Shown here: positions 51,746-64,000 of the stretch, piece after piece
Layout: each line of letters opens with the position of its first letter
Position numbering within the stretch: the stretch's first letter is position 1
Assembly (NCBI GenBank): GCA_026874595.1
Contig: CM049308.1
Span: 21,615,867-21,679,866 of the forward strand
DNA: 64,000 nucleotides
Direction of reading: 5' to 3'
Origin: Sipunculus nudus
Lineage: Eukaryota > Annelida > Sipuncula > Golfingiida > Sipunculidae
The notes under the pieces: generated by a model
Told to the model about the DNA's origin: nothing
Databases searched by the model: none
What the model saw: the letters and a program-made list of their open reading frames with translations, nothing else
Translations under genes and position numbers: made by a program

Positions 51746-51843
51746 ATTACAGATGCAGGGTCCCACTCCAGGTCAATGGAAGTCAGCTATGCCAGGGTGT
51801 CTGATTTGTTACAGTCACTGGGGGAGATCCCCTGCTGTGACAG
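51746..51843 (+). CDS. Candidate coding exon, 98 bp, of the long gene
   Basis: TTTGATTACAG|ATT opens a frame with no stop through CAG|GTGTAC (51844). Read in phase 0 (the phase left by the exon at 28433) it gives ITDAGSHSRSMEVSYARVSD and 12 further residues ending GEIPCCDR. The composition is protein-like, with a probable amphipathic helix (ARVSDLLQSLGE) and adjacent cysteines. The donor is only moderate, and a second acceptor 7 bp downstream (ATTACAG) would change phase. A Helentron-like element starts 75 bp after it. If real, it could complete the Cys/His motif of the previous exon. The intron would be 23 kb. Confidence 0.45.
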
Positions 51844-51918
51844 GTGTACAGTTATTCATATCACCACTCCAATACCCCCCCCCCTGCAAACCCAACCAAC
51901 CAAGTGTTATGCAGTAAT

Positions 51919-53935
51919 TGTATCCGCCAAAACGAAGTTTTGCGGATACTATGTTTTTGACCGGGTTCCGCCGCCGCCGCCGCCGCGTTCGTTTCCGGAG
52001 AACTCCTCTGAGACTACTGGACAGATTTTTCCGAAACTTACACAAATTATCGGGTCACATGTGAACTGGTGCCTAACCAAGTGACCTTGACCTCTGACCT
52101 TTCGTCTCTGCCCAGCGTCCGTTTGTGCGTCTGTTTCCACACATAAACCCATATATCTCGGGAACCGTTTGACCGATCCGGAAAAAATTTTTACACAAAT
52201 GTAGCCCTGGGATAGCTTTATAACATACACAACAAAAGGTGGCGCCACCTGCAACCATTTTTGCACAGTGTCCATCTGTTCATCTGCCTGGGGTTAAAAT
52301 CACTCATATCTCTGTAGTGGTTTGACTAATTCACCTAAAATTCGGCATGCGTATACATCCTAGATAGCTTTCTCGATTTTATGACAGGTGGCGCCACCTA
52401 CATTCACGTTAACGCTCCACACATAAACCCATATATCTCGGGAACCGATTGACCGATCCGGAAAAAAATTTTACACAAATGTAGCCCTGGGATAGCTTTA
52501 ACATACACAACAAAAGGTGGCGCCACCTGCAACCATGTTTGCACAGTGTCCATCTGTTCATCTGCCTGGGGTTAAAATCACTCATATCTCTGCAGTGGTT
52601 TGACTAATTCACATAAAATTCGGCATGTGTATACATCCTAGATAGCTTTCTCGATTTTATGACAGGTGGCGCCACCTACATTCACGTTAACGCTCCACAC
52701 ATAAACCCTTATATCTCGGGAACCGTTTGACCGATCCGGAAAAATTTTTTTACACAAATGTAGCCCTGGGAATGCTTTATAACATACACAACAAAAGTTT
52801 GCGCCACCTGCAACCATGTTTGCACATTGTCCATTTGTTCATCTGCCTGGGGTTAAAATCACTCATATCTCTGCAGTGGTTTGACTAATCCACCTAAAAA
52901 TCGGCATGCGTATACATCCTAGATAGCTTTCTCGATTTTATGACAGGTGGCGCCACCTACATTCACGTTAACGCTCCACACATAAACCCATATATCTCTG
53001 GAACCGGTTGACCGATCCGGAAAAAATTTTTACACAAATGTAGCCCTGGGATAGCTTTATAACATACACAACAAAAGGCAGCGCCACCTGCAACCATGTT
53101 TGCAGTGTCCATCTGTTCATCTGCCTGGGGTTAAAATCACTCATATTCTGTAGTGGTTTGACTAATTCACCTAAAATTCGGCATGCGTATACATCCTAGA
53201 TAGCTTTCTCGATTTTATGACAGGTGGCGCCACCTACATTCACGTTGACGCTGCAGACATCCAAGCTCATATCTCGGGAACCGTTTGACCAATCAGGAAA
53301 AAAAAATTACACAAATGTAGCCCTTGGATAGCTTTATAACATTCACAAAAATGGTGGCGTCCTCTGCAGCCATTTTTACACAGCGTCCATCTGTTTGTCT
53401 GCCTTTGGTTAAAATCACTCATATCCCTGCAGTGGTTTGACCAAATTCCCTGCAATTCAGCATGCTTATACATCCCGCATAGCTTTCTTGATTTTATGAC
53501 AGGTGGTGCCACCTACATTCACATTCATGCTGTAGACATCCATGCTTATATCTCCGGACTCATTCAACCAATCAGGAAAATTTTTTTACACAAATGAAGC
53601 CCTTGGATAGCTTTAAAACATACACAAAAATGGTGGCGCAACCTGCAGCCATTTTTGCACAGCGTCCATCTGTTTGTCTGCTGTGGGACAAAATCACTCG
53701 TATATCTACAGTGGTTTGACTTTTCCACATCAAATTTTGCTTGTGTATATATCTTGGATAGTTTCAAATAACAGGTGGCGCCACCTACAATCATGTTTAT
53801 GTGGCAGAGAACCATTCTAATATTTAACACATGTAACTCTATATCCCCTTGCCACTCAATCCATGCCTTACTTCACCCGTCCTTCTCTGATTTTGGCGGA
53901 TACACGTAGTCGCTTGTCGACTACCCGTATTCTAG
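51919..53935 (+). mobile_element. Helentron-like non-autonomous element, family 1, younger copy
   Basis: The left end TGTATCCGCCAAAACGAAG forms a hairpin with GTTTTGCGGATAC. TTTTGGCGGATAC near the right end is its exact inverted match, followed by a perfect hairpin GTAGTCGcttgtCGACTAC, eight bases, and CTAG at 53932-53935. T flanks both sides. After a (CCG)n tract near 51970 the core holds about six tandem units of about 278 bp. CpG content is high, as expected for a recent insertion into CpG-poor DNA. No protein coding capacity. Confidence 0.78.
52138..53810 (+). repeat. Tandem array of about 278-bp units inside the element
   Basis: Units begin with ACACATAAACCCATATATCT or a variant at about 52138, 52420, 52696 and 52975, then more diverged at about 53252 and 53530. 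Each unit carries two GGTGGCGCCACC-type palindromes or decayed forms (exact at 52238-52249 and 52387-52398), about 150 bp apart. Confidence 0.85.
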
Positions 53936-54784
53936 TTGTTATTGTTGTTATTGTTTTCACTGTATCTCCTTAATTGTAATGCTGTTTCAACTCTGATATG
54001 CAAAAACTTTCCTTGAAAAAAATTCAAGGTGTAACCCAGAAGATGCAATGTTGTGTAATGTAGCATTTTTAAAGAAATCTATTTTCTTTTAAATGATTTG
54101 AACAAATATAATTAAACCCATCAGTATGCTTAAATTCATAAAATATGAAGCACATTATGGATAAATAAAGACACAATTAAAAATTGTGAAATCTAAAGCA
54201 AGTATTATTTTTAGATATTTATTGTTTTGCAGATTTAAAAGATATATTTTTGTGGTAAAAAATAAATAAACATTTGTATGCATGATGTGGTGTTATCTGA
54301 CAAGATTGAGATTTATGATGATGCAATTGAGAATTATGAATCAACTTTTATATTCAGATATATATGTTATATTGGAAATGTATAGAAATATAAACTTAAA
54401 TTTAAAAAAATTGATGTGATAAAAAAATGAGGATTTAATACAAACATTTGTTCATTATTTTCCTGCCTCAGCAGAATTTGAGATCAGGCTTTGTTTGCCC
54501 TGTTTTATGTTGTTATTTAGTTATATTTCAACTGTATACATTTCATTAAAAAATACATATATATTTAATAGTATATATTATACAAAAAAATAGATTCAAT
54601 TGAATCACAAACTGCTCACATGCTTCAGTTTCAACATTAGGAAACACATGGTCAGGTCACAAAATATTATTTGCAACAATTTCTTGCTCATCAATACAAA
54701 CCAATCATATAAACCAACCTTTATTACCTCTTCCTCTTACACTTTATCTCCATTTGATATTATTTTAGACTTTTACCTTCAAGT

Positions 54785-54830
54785 TCAACTTCAGCTGAGC
54801 ACAGTGACCCATAGGTCCCTTGTTCTTTCT
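54785..54830 (+). repeat. Repeat scrap with TGACCCATAGGTCC end motif
   Basis: CTGAGCACAGTGACCCATAG followed by GTCCCTTGTT matches a second copy at about 59869 in most positions. It is probably the 3' end of one dispersed repeat family. Confidence 0.5.
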
Positions 54831-57800
54831 TTGTTTCTCATTATCTTATGTATTATCCTTGTTATTTTCTATTGTCTGTCTTCAGAATTATCATTTTTCT
54901 CTTTCTTTCATTCTTTCTTTCTTTCTTATTCTCTTCATTTCTTTCTAATTGTTTTCAGTAGGCTTTGTCTGATAGGTCTAAGGAAGGCCCATCACTTCAT
55001 AATTTAAAGTTATTAGATCTTTTAATTTCAAATAAAGTTTTTTATCCTGCAGCTTTTATCATTTGGCTTTATATCCACACATAAAAAAACATGCATATTA
55101 TATTACAAGAGAATTAACATAAGGGTTTTATCAGATAACCTGCTTGTACATGTAATCATAGTCAGATGGCAGGGTCATAATACTTTCCATCAAATATTTG
55201 TTATGTTTAGACTCCAAACAAAAGGGATTTATGAACACATCATCTTGGAGCATGGCCTTATTACATGGATTCATGCATGTATATTTACAGCAGTATTTCA
55301 TCCAGACAGGTTATCGTGTAACAGATGAAAATCAAGGACTACAAAATGGTTTTTACGATTCATTTATTCCTTTCTCTTGCAAGACAAAGCAGCTTTCACT
55401 GCGTCCCAATGAGGCGTAATATTACTGTTTGCATCTGTCCGCATATTAACGCCAGGCAATCAGGTATGCATGCATGATCTTTAGTATTGTACAAGACATC
55501 AATAAGGGGTGCTTCTTTTGCATGGCTAGAGACAGGGGAACTATGACAATGGATCTTATAAGGATGTTCCTCTTTTTATCCTTGGTAGACAGTAGTTAAT
55601 ATTTAGCCCGGGGCTGCATGAACTCTATGCTTAAGACTTGTGAAAAAGAGGAATTGTTCACACTGTCAGGACTGTGTGTGTCAAAACACACTTTGGGTGA
55701 CTATGTCTGAGCAGGTGAGTTGTATGCTTTTTACTCTATATTTTTCTCCCTACTGTGCTTTGAATTTGAAATGTCACGGGTGTCAGTGTTTAGATACTTA
55801 CCTCTACAGTAGTGGCCCTGTTCATCATCGCTTTATCTGTAACCTGATGAAAAAATTTGAAGAAATGCCTGTGGAGGGTCAGATTTTCTAAACACATTTC
55901 AGGCTGGGAATAACCCATTAAGTAGTAAATTATCAGATGTAGCTCAGTATATCTTTAGAGGTAATATTATTTTATATTAACACAAAATATCTAGCTTTAT
56001 TCATTGGTTTTATTCCAGAGTATCCATATCACATTCTACAGTAACACCAAAATCTGGTATCAGAACCTCATTGAACTGTATGCGTTAGCCGTTACTTGGA
56101 ACCTTTCCATTAAATGCTAACAACCATTTATTATCATGGCCAGCATCGCTGCTTTTTGTTTGAATAGTATAATGTGTTTTTTTTTAAATATTTGAATCTA
56201 AATCAAATTAAATTATAATGAATCACCCTGATAGTGTCCACAGTAGTGTTTATCCCCAAGACAACTGTCTTTGACAGTCTGAATGACATCCTTTAACCAA
56301 AACTTGTTGATATATATATATATATATATATACAGTGCTTGTGTCCTTAATGCCCTTTTTAAAAGAAAACACAAGGCTATGTGGAACTTACTTGTAGTTG
56401 AAATACACCTGGTGTGTTAAAATTCAAGTTTTGCAGGGTAGGGTGTGAGAACCACCTGGGTATACCCACCCATTTCTGGTGTGTCTAGGCGATTTCTTGC
56501 ATCTCTATGGCTGCAGATGGCCTTGTAGGCTGCTGACACAGGTGGAAAATATATCGTTTTTATCACAAAAAACAGAAGCATCACTTTGTTGGCACATGAG
56601 CACTGTCAGACCTGATAAACATCTTAAAACAAGGAGTCGGATGGGCAGATGGGCCATACATCTGACTTGGTGATTTAGTGAGCTCTGTTGAAGAAAATAT
56701 TGCTGCAAGTTCCCAGGGTTTTTGTTACAAAGTTGATTTTGTTCACAATTACCTCAGCAGAAGCAAACATGACAAAACATCAACAACATGGTTTAGAACA
56801 GGGTCAACATGTAGTTTACACGGTAAAGCAATGTATTTTTTAAATATAAACTATGGTTGCCTTCACATTTGCGGGGTTAAGTTTCATGATTTGCATTGGT
56901 TTGGTGTTTTGTGAGGGTTCTGTTTTCATGATCTCACCATACAGCTAATTTCACAGAGTATATCCATTTTTATATGAATAGTCTAATATGCACACAAATT
57001 TTCAACTGTTTGCAAAGGACATGATCGAGGGAGCATCAAACAAAGAGGAAATCTGTCTTCATTATACTTGAGTCATATAAAATTGTCCCTAATTATTTAT
57101 AATAATAATCTTAGATTTATGGATAATGTAAAAGATATGTTATTTTATTTATAACAATATTTTGACTTGTGATTCATGCATGGATAATGTATGTGAGATG
57201 CCAGTGAATCATAATAAATGAATATGTACCTGTGAGATTGTAAGTCATATCCATTAAAGTTTTATTTTTTATGATATTATCTATTTCGCTATGGATATCG
57301 CAACTTTGAAGCCCTCATGAATGAAATGCCAACTACTGAGTACATGGAAACCTCTCACAGACACAGGACCTTGAAATTACAGGTTAATTGTACAGGTAAT
57401 AATTACCTGTTAATTATATGCCCCCACCCCACCCCAGGTGAATAGTACACTTGCTAATACAGGCACTGCTTTATTAAGGGCAAAACAGGGGTCCATGGTA
57501 GGGCAGTTTCACTGTATATATATACATACATTGGATGTTAAAATTTATACCATTGACCTATCAGTCAGATAAGTCTCATATAATTTTAGTATGAGATTGG
57601 TTTTATAACCATTTCTTTTTTTTCCTTAAACTCAAATCTTAAAGAACATTGCTGATTCACATATATTTTACTACAAAAAGCACAATATTCTTTATATACC
57701 CTGATATTAATTTCGTTTGTGTTTTACCAAATTAGATGATAAAAAGTAAAATCATCACAAATTTGTTTTGAATATATATTATATGTGGAACATGTTTTCT

Positions 57801-59707
57801 AAGCTGGTTTCATAAAACCCCCCAGATATAAGTAAGTGCAGGTCTAGGGCAATAACATATCTTAGTAATTTGATAATTAATGATCACATCATCCTGAACC
57901 TGATCATCTTATGTATACCAATTCAGGTAGAGTGAGGTATAATTGTAATAAGGATATAAGGATTCAATATTAATGACTGCTGGCACTTACTGATTTTTCC
58001 ATGTCCCATAAATGTGGATTTTAAAAGGCCCCATGCATTATAATTATATAGAACTTATAATTGTAAAGTTAATCTCATTATTAATTAAATATTAATGTTA
58101 TTAGATACCCCCCCCCCCCCCATTCTAATCACTATGGTGCCTCGGAAACATGGCCATTACCTAATACTATTTATTGTCCATTAATGCTCACAATGACCAT
58201 AAATAGAACAGGTAATGATCACCTGTAACGGGATCACCTGTAACAGCTTGAAGTGTCATGCAACAAGTCTGGACAACCTACAGACAGACACAGCAGTTGT
58301 TTCCCCTGGCTGTCAGTGATGATGACTCCAGGGACTGTTGAGGAACCAGGCCCAGCCTGTGGGAACCAGAGAAGACACAATAGGCTGTCAGACAGGCCTG
58401 TCTTCTCCAGCCTGCTGGGAATAATTAGAGTGCAGCAGTCAGTGCATTGTGCTCACTTAACAACTCATATCAGCCTCTTATGCCTGAATGGGGAATAATA
58501 ACCATACCTTACATAAGGTTGACCTGCCCTGCTGGGTGGTCAACTGGTTTCTTATCAGACCACCCTGTGCTGCATCTCTACTATGGGGATGAAGGTGGGT
58601 AGGGGGTTTGTTGTCAAAATACTGTCTTCTGTGGGATCTCAGAAAGATTATTTATATATCTCAGTCAACAGATTCTCGTCCTGTTTGGTTAACTGTAACT
58701 GCTTCTCACTTCTTCAGCCCTCTGGTTAATTGGCTTTTTTTGTGTATGATAAATGTAAGCTAAATTGGTTCTGTATTCTAAATTTTTTTTTTGGGGGGGG
58801 GGGGTTGTCAGGCATGTCCTGGATCTCAGTAAGGTATGAAACTCATCTTTATCATCTTATTGTGATGCTATGATGATGTCCGTTAAAATTTACCTATACT
58901 TTGAAAATAATTTGAATAGAATAGGAGAGAAGGGGGAGATGAACTGAAAATGTACCTGTCTTAGATGTCAGGAAAAATCCAAACAAGCCATGTGCATGAT
59001 TAGGTTAACTAAGTACTGCTTTTTTTCAAGCAGAAATTTTCCATCTGTACATAGATTAAAAGCACATAAAGATATCTGCAAGTAGATGCACATGTTCTCA
59101 AGATCTCAAATCTCATACAAACTTGAATGCTTTATCATCTTTTTTTGGTTAATTGTTGCTTCTTATACTGTGCATGCCTGCTGTGAGGCTGTTCATTTGT
59201 GTCTCAGAAGAAATTTGTCCTTCATTCCAGGGGAAAAAAATGTCTAAAGACATGCATCCAGAAATCAGTGTTGATAATTAGGTTTTTTTTTCAAACCAAG
59301 CCAATCCAGGTGGGAAACCATTGCCGGACTTGTTAATTAGCCAGGTAGCTTCACAGAATAAGGTGCTATTGATGTGACAATGCTGAGATGTTCTTGTTAC
59401 AGGTCCAGCTCATAATGAAGGCATCAACTGTCTGCGTCGTGGATTAGCTTGTATTGTATATTAGGCCCATATTACAGGAATTATTAAAACCTTGATTTTG
59501 GATGCCTAATATGGGAGAGAAATTTATGATTTATGGTCTGGAGTCAGGACTTTAGTCAGTACTCTGACAATACCTTCATTTGATCTTAATTTCTGTGAGA
59601 TATCTAGCTCTTTGTGCTTGGTAATTCAGGTATTGCATATATAGATATTAAAATACTCAACTTGTACATTATAAGTGTGAAGAGATCATTATTTCCATGC
59701 AGAAATA

Positions 59708-59900
59708 ATGAAAAATACACACAAATTACCAGATTCCTCAGGAATGGCTGAATGGATTATCATTATCTTAGGTGTGTTTATGGGTCTTGATGAACTAAAG
59801 CTAATATGTATGAACGAGAATGCCACCTACATTATCTTAATAAGTTGCTTTTGCAAGGACATACTGCTGAGCATCATGACCCATGGGTCACTTGTTAATG
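59708..59900 (+). repeat. Dispersed repeat fragment ending TGACCCATGGGTCA
   Basis: It begins near AAATTACCAGATTCCTCAGG and ends CTGAGCATCATGACCCATGG then GTCACTTGTT. The end contains the perfect palindrome TGACCCATGGGTCA and matches the scrap at 54.8 kb. The 65-codon ATG frame across it is probably repeat-borne. Confidence 0.5.
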
Positions 59901-62900
59901 AATGAGTGTGACAACCACTTGGATAATTTTGTATTAATTAAAAGCCATAAATCTTTATTTATATTTTCTTTTAATTTATAAAAAAGATTGAGTTTGCATT
60001 GCATTGTGGTTAGTCCTTTAAAAATATTATATATATCAGATTATAACATCATAACCTATACAGTTAGGTGTAAATTGGCTGTTTATTATACACATAAGCC
60101 ATCATATTCCAGCTAATACAGTAATATTCTTTTGATAATAAAATAAAGACTGCATTACAAACACACAGGTGTTTTAAATATTCACATGCTTTTAATATTA
60201 AGCTAAGAGTTAACAGGGTCTTGTAATCTTCATATTCCAGTTGATTAAATTGCAAATGTGTAGTTTAAAGGGTTTTATCTACAATATTCTTCACAGTAAT
60301 GTACCCATTTTAAACATTATAAATGTTCATTATATAGGGGAGGAGTATGAATATAAAAAATAAGGGTTATATTTTAAATATAAATATGATGGTTTGCTGC
60401 AGCATGTGTGCTAATATGTATTTATCACCACCAATGTTGAACATTAGCTGTAACTTCCATCATAAATCTGTTGCCATCACTCTGTTAACAATGGCTTGTA
60501 TATATAACATTTATCAGCATTTTGTGTACATATCATATTCTTCTATAAACACCCCTAATTTTTTGCTTAATTGAATCATCTTCTCTGTAACAACATATAT
60601 GAAATATGTTTAATACTCCTGAAAAAGCCTTGAATAAAACCCCTGTAAACTGCCAATTTACCATTTAAATTACGCTGAGTGGTGTGTATGTTAGTAAGTT
60701 TTGCTGTGTACGCTCATCCTCTAGTAATGCACCCCTAATGGCTACCAATCATCATCCTCGTCAACACACCTGAATCTGCCTCCGCAGCCAGGTGATGTTT
60801 ATCTGACCGACCTGCGGCAACTTATCAGCTCACCTGTAAACCATTGAGGAAGCGCTGTTTATATACTGACCAATATGTTTTCACTGATAGATTTGTTTGG
60901 CCGCCTGACCTGAAGGACCAAACTTGGAGGCAGGGGGCAAGTCTAGGCCGTGCCCTGGTTGTCTGGGCTCACTCAGTCATCCAGAGTTAAGTATAATGGA
61001 CTTCTGATGCTTAATCAGCCCTCTCAGTAGGAAGGCAGTGTTATGGATAGCCAATGCCAGGATAGCTTATTAAGTTGTGAACATTCACCAGTCAGGATAA
61101 TACATTGTATCAGCTGTTGAAATGTACTGACAGGTAATCATGTGGGGAAACCTTTCATGTTGGTTAATAAGGGAACATTTTCTGTGTATGTATGCTGAAA
61201 TAAGGGTGTCGCCTTCTTTTTCGGTGTCACTGTAATCTGAAAAAGGTATGCCTAGGTATTCACTTGAATATTATTCTGTCACTTCTAAAGTACATATTTT
61301 TCTAATAAACTTTATTCTCTTATTATCTTTGACTTTTGAATTAAAAATCTAGTTAAATGTTACTGTAAGAAACTTCTTGTTTATGAATTGATGTAAAACA
61401 TGATTCAGCCTGACCTATAAATAAAAATTAATTGGCATCTATTTTAAAATCAATTTTTTTTATATCACACTAAATACAAAGATTTTCAGAAATAAATGGT
61501 AAGTTTTTCATGAAAGATGGATTTAATTATCATTCAGTATTAAAAGTAAGCATAATTTTATTTGCCAGTTGCATTAGTGGGCCATTTATATGGTCGTCCA
61601 TACAGAACGGAGGTAATGGTCATGACAATTGATATGCAGCAAGAATCACCATGTCGAATGCATATACCAGATAAAGGCTTAAATTAAGTAGGGCCCTTGC
61701 GAATCCCCTGTTGCACTTGTAGTAGGATAGATGATATGAAATACCAGTAGATGGTGTTTGAGGATAAAACCTGTAAATGTATGTGGGAGACTCAAGAAGC
61801 AAATATAATGGGGAACCTAAAGGCCTCTAGTGTTGTCAATGTGTACTTGACAGCAATATGACCAGACAGGCCCCGGGCCATCAGTGCTCCAGATTTTCTC
61901 AAGTTTCACCTGAGTACAATGCTTGGTACATAACGGGATTAAACCATCTTCCTGTGCTGGCGGGCTATTGTGTGCCCTTGGTATTGTTGCGCAGGTAATG
62001 GCTTGCTGTGGTCTCCCGGGACACTATACCAGGTCTTGTCTGCATGTTTCAGGTAGACCACACAACACATACCATATTGTAAGAGGGGCAGATAGCAGCT
62101 TTACCTTCCTTTCATGTTTGGACCATATGTAACGCCACTCTTTATAGTGAATGATTCTGATTGTGAGATGGATCACAAGAGATTGTTATATGATGCCCCG
62201 TCACTCTAGGTGTGCTCAAGTCAAACCTCTCAAACACCCTGCCCCACCAACCTGTGATACACCTCCAAAGGGGTAGGTGACCTTCACATATAGCCCCAGT
62301 AGTGGCACAGTTTCTTATTTATCTTTTAATATATAATACATTATTCTAATTTTAAAATGTTATATTCTTAAATTTTACATTATTGTTCAGTATCCATGTT
62401 TCATGTTGTTGCTAAATTAGCATATTTACATGTTAAAGGATTTTATTAAATCAGCAGAAACTTTTAAAATGTAGATAAATATAATTATGATTAGCATGTA
62501 CTGTTCTTAATCATCTTTTTTTTATTCTTCTACTGTTCAGAATCTTAATTTGGAGTAAAACACAACATTATTTTTTTAATCTGCATGGTCTACACTTAAA
62601 ATTTGTCCATTATGTGGACTATTTTGGATTTCTTTTGTTTTTTTTGTTGACCATATTTCATAACATAAATAAAATTGTCCAGATATATTTACAAGAATGC
62701 CTCATCTTTATTGTTGTGATGTGTTACCTATGATAAGGTATGGGATCTATATATAAACATTCAGACAAGTTCCACTGTATTCATTTGTATTGTGGTACTG
62801 TTTCATAAATATTCAAAAGATTAATACACCTTTATTTTGGATATTGTATACTTCAGGATATTGTGGCTACAGAAATATGTAAAACATGAATCTGGCCACA

Positions 62901-64000
62901 TGAAAAGACTGATGTAATTTTGCATTATGTGGATTGATTATAGGAGAGCTACTGCTAGACATGGCACTTTATATAATCACTTTGTACAAAATCATCAGTG
63001 ATGTCAAACATAAAGCAACAGGGTGATCCACAAGTACTTAATAAAACTTAACTTGGTTCTCTTCAGTGAATAGATACTTCTATAATATACTTCTTTGATA
63101 TTTCATCCTTAGGTATTTGATGACAAAAGTAAATGGTACTTTGCTATATAATTATGGAAAGAGACGTAAAACAGCTATTGAAAAAGAAGATTAGGTTCAT
63201 TGCCTTCAGATGGGTCCAGTAAAGTCTGTTGAATGAAGAAAAAGGTATTATTGTAATATGAGTTAGTAATCATTAAGCCTCCTGTATTTTAGATTTTTAT
63301 GCACAGGGATTAGAACATCCAGTAGTTTTAATTTTTTAAACAAATCTGTTGTTAAGATACATGGTTCCATTGAGATTTCACTGCTTTGCCCACCTGGGTG
63401 ATCAGTTTAATTATTAACCATTCATTAGCGTAAGCATTTAGAAATATTTTCCAGTCATAGTCAAGTTTCATGATAAGTTGGAACTATAGTAATACAGCTA
63501 TGTATCCTTTAACAACAGAATTCCCATGCATATTGAATGAACGGTATCAGTATTTATACCCACCCATCTTGACTGTAATATGACAGCATACTCTTTGCAC
63601 CAAGGTTGTAATAGCCTTGTTCTTCATAACAAGTGGTCTGGCTCTCAAGTTAAGTTTCTGTGAGTATATGCGCATCTCTTGACCTTGGTATCAAGGTCAT
63701 CCAATCTAAATATAAACATAGTGACAGAATCGGTGTGAGTGGTGTCGGTTCATCATGGGGTGGGGTAGGTCATACTAAAGAGGGGTGGGGTGGAGGGTGG
63801 AGAGGGCAGTCAGGTTGCATGTTCATGATGTCACACCTTGTGTAATCAGAAATATGAAACCTTGGCATCAGTAGTGTATTCTTATCTGTATCACGTCTTG
63901 CACACAGATTTTCCTTCTTTAAACAATGTTTTACAGTATGTATATTATACACTTGTGTCATGTAAATTTACATACATGTACACTTATTCATAAAGGCTTG

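Larger units (their letters stand above)
53936..64000. other. CpG-poor DNA, probably intron, no exon supported
   Basis: AT-rich and CpG-poor to the end. The tracts are (TTTC)n at about 54896-54950, (TA)n at 56311-56332, C14 at 58108-58121 and a G run near 58794. Frames at 54600 (135 codons), 55198, 55640 and 58253 are unsupported. GC-richer patches at 58.2-58.5 and 60.7-61.0 kb contain several CACCTG/CAGGTG E-box cores but no exon. Two repeat scraps are listed separately. Confidence 0.5.

Noticed and set aside
54600-55007. 135-codon ORF with long Phe/Leu/Ser stretches
   Set aside because: It crosses a TTTC-rich microsatellite and a repeat scrap. The apparent membrane segments come from pyrimidine-rich DNA.
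55640-55713. Cys-rich frame ending at a strong GCAG|GTGAGT donor
   Set aside because: No acceptor upstream leaves the frame open. Stops lie between it and the nearest candidate AG.

Overview
The window is animal nuclear DNA, most likely from a mollusc and probably a bivalve. It is AT-rich, almost everything is intron or intergenic, and it is full of (TA)n, (TC)n, poly-C and poly-G tracts. The repeats have a bivalve character: hairpin-headed repeats followed by GTCC-rich tracts, Helitron/Helentron-like elements with tandem cores, and a tRNA-derived SINE. No operons or bacterial signals are present. The taxonomic call rests on repeat style, not on a recognised gene.

From 1 to about 17.4 kb the DNA keeps many CpG dinucleotides. 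It contains one convincing large ORF (6095-7906, 603 aa, unrecognised, with a 7-codon upstream ORF and a possible 5' splice site near its end). It also holds a pair of overlapping coding-like frames (9566-9972), a SINE with perfect 12-bp target-site duplications (12312-12563), a short inverted-repeat element with 5-bp duplications (14731-14993), and a Cys-rich minus-strand ORF built around a perfect 57-bp tandem duplication (16421-16687).

At about 17.4 kb CpG density falls sharply and stays low to the end, except inside young repeats. I read this as the start of a long, germline-methylated plus-strand gene. A candidate first exon ends in a strong 5' splice site at 17442. A coding exon starts at ATG 18708 and splices at 18792. 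A 204-bp coding exon lies at 28433-28636, with consensus splice sites and a Cys/His motif. A weaker candidate exon sits at 51746-51843. The first two coding exons join in phase 0, giving 96 residues that I cannot assign to a family. The 3' end would lie beyond the window.

The introns are loaded with repeats: a tandem repeat block (19.2-21.0 kb), a 45-bp minisatellite beside the 28.6-kb exon, a LINE 3' relic (34.9 kb), two copies of one Helentron-like family (36.0-37.2 and 51.9-53.9 kb), and a 4.6-kb element of a second family (42.1-46.6 kb). The last has a 578-bp higher-order tandem array and a nested 1.1-kb TIR transposon carrying a short 5S rRNA-like segment. All these repeat families share a GGTGGCGCCACC palindrome, and the two Helentron-like families also carry clusters of AGGTCA half-sites. 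These shared signals are the most interesting structure in the window.
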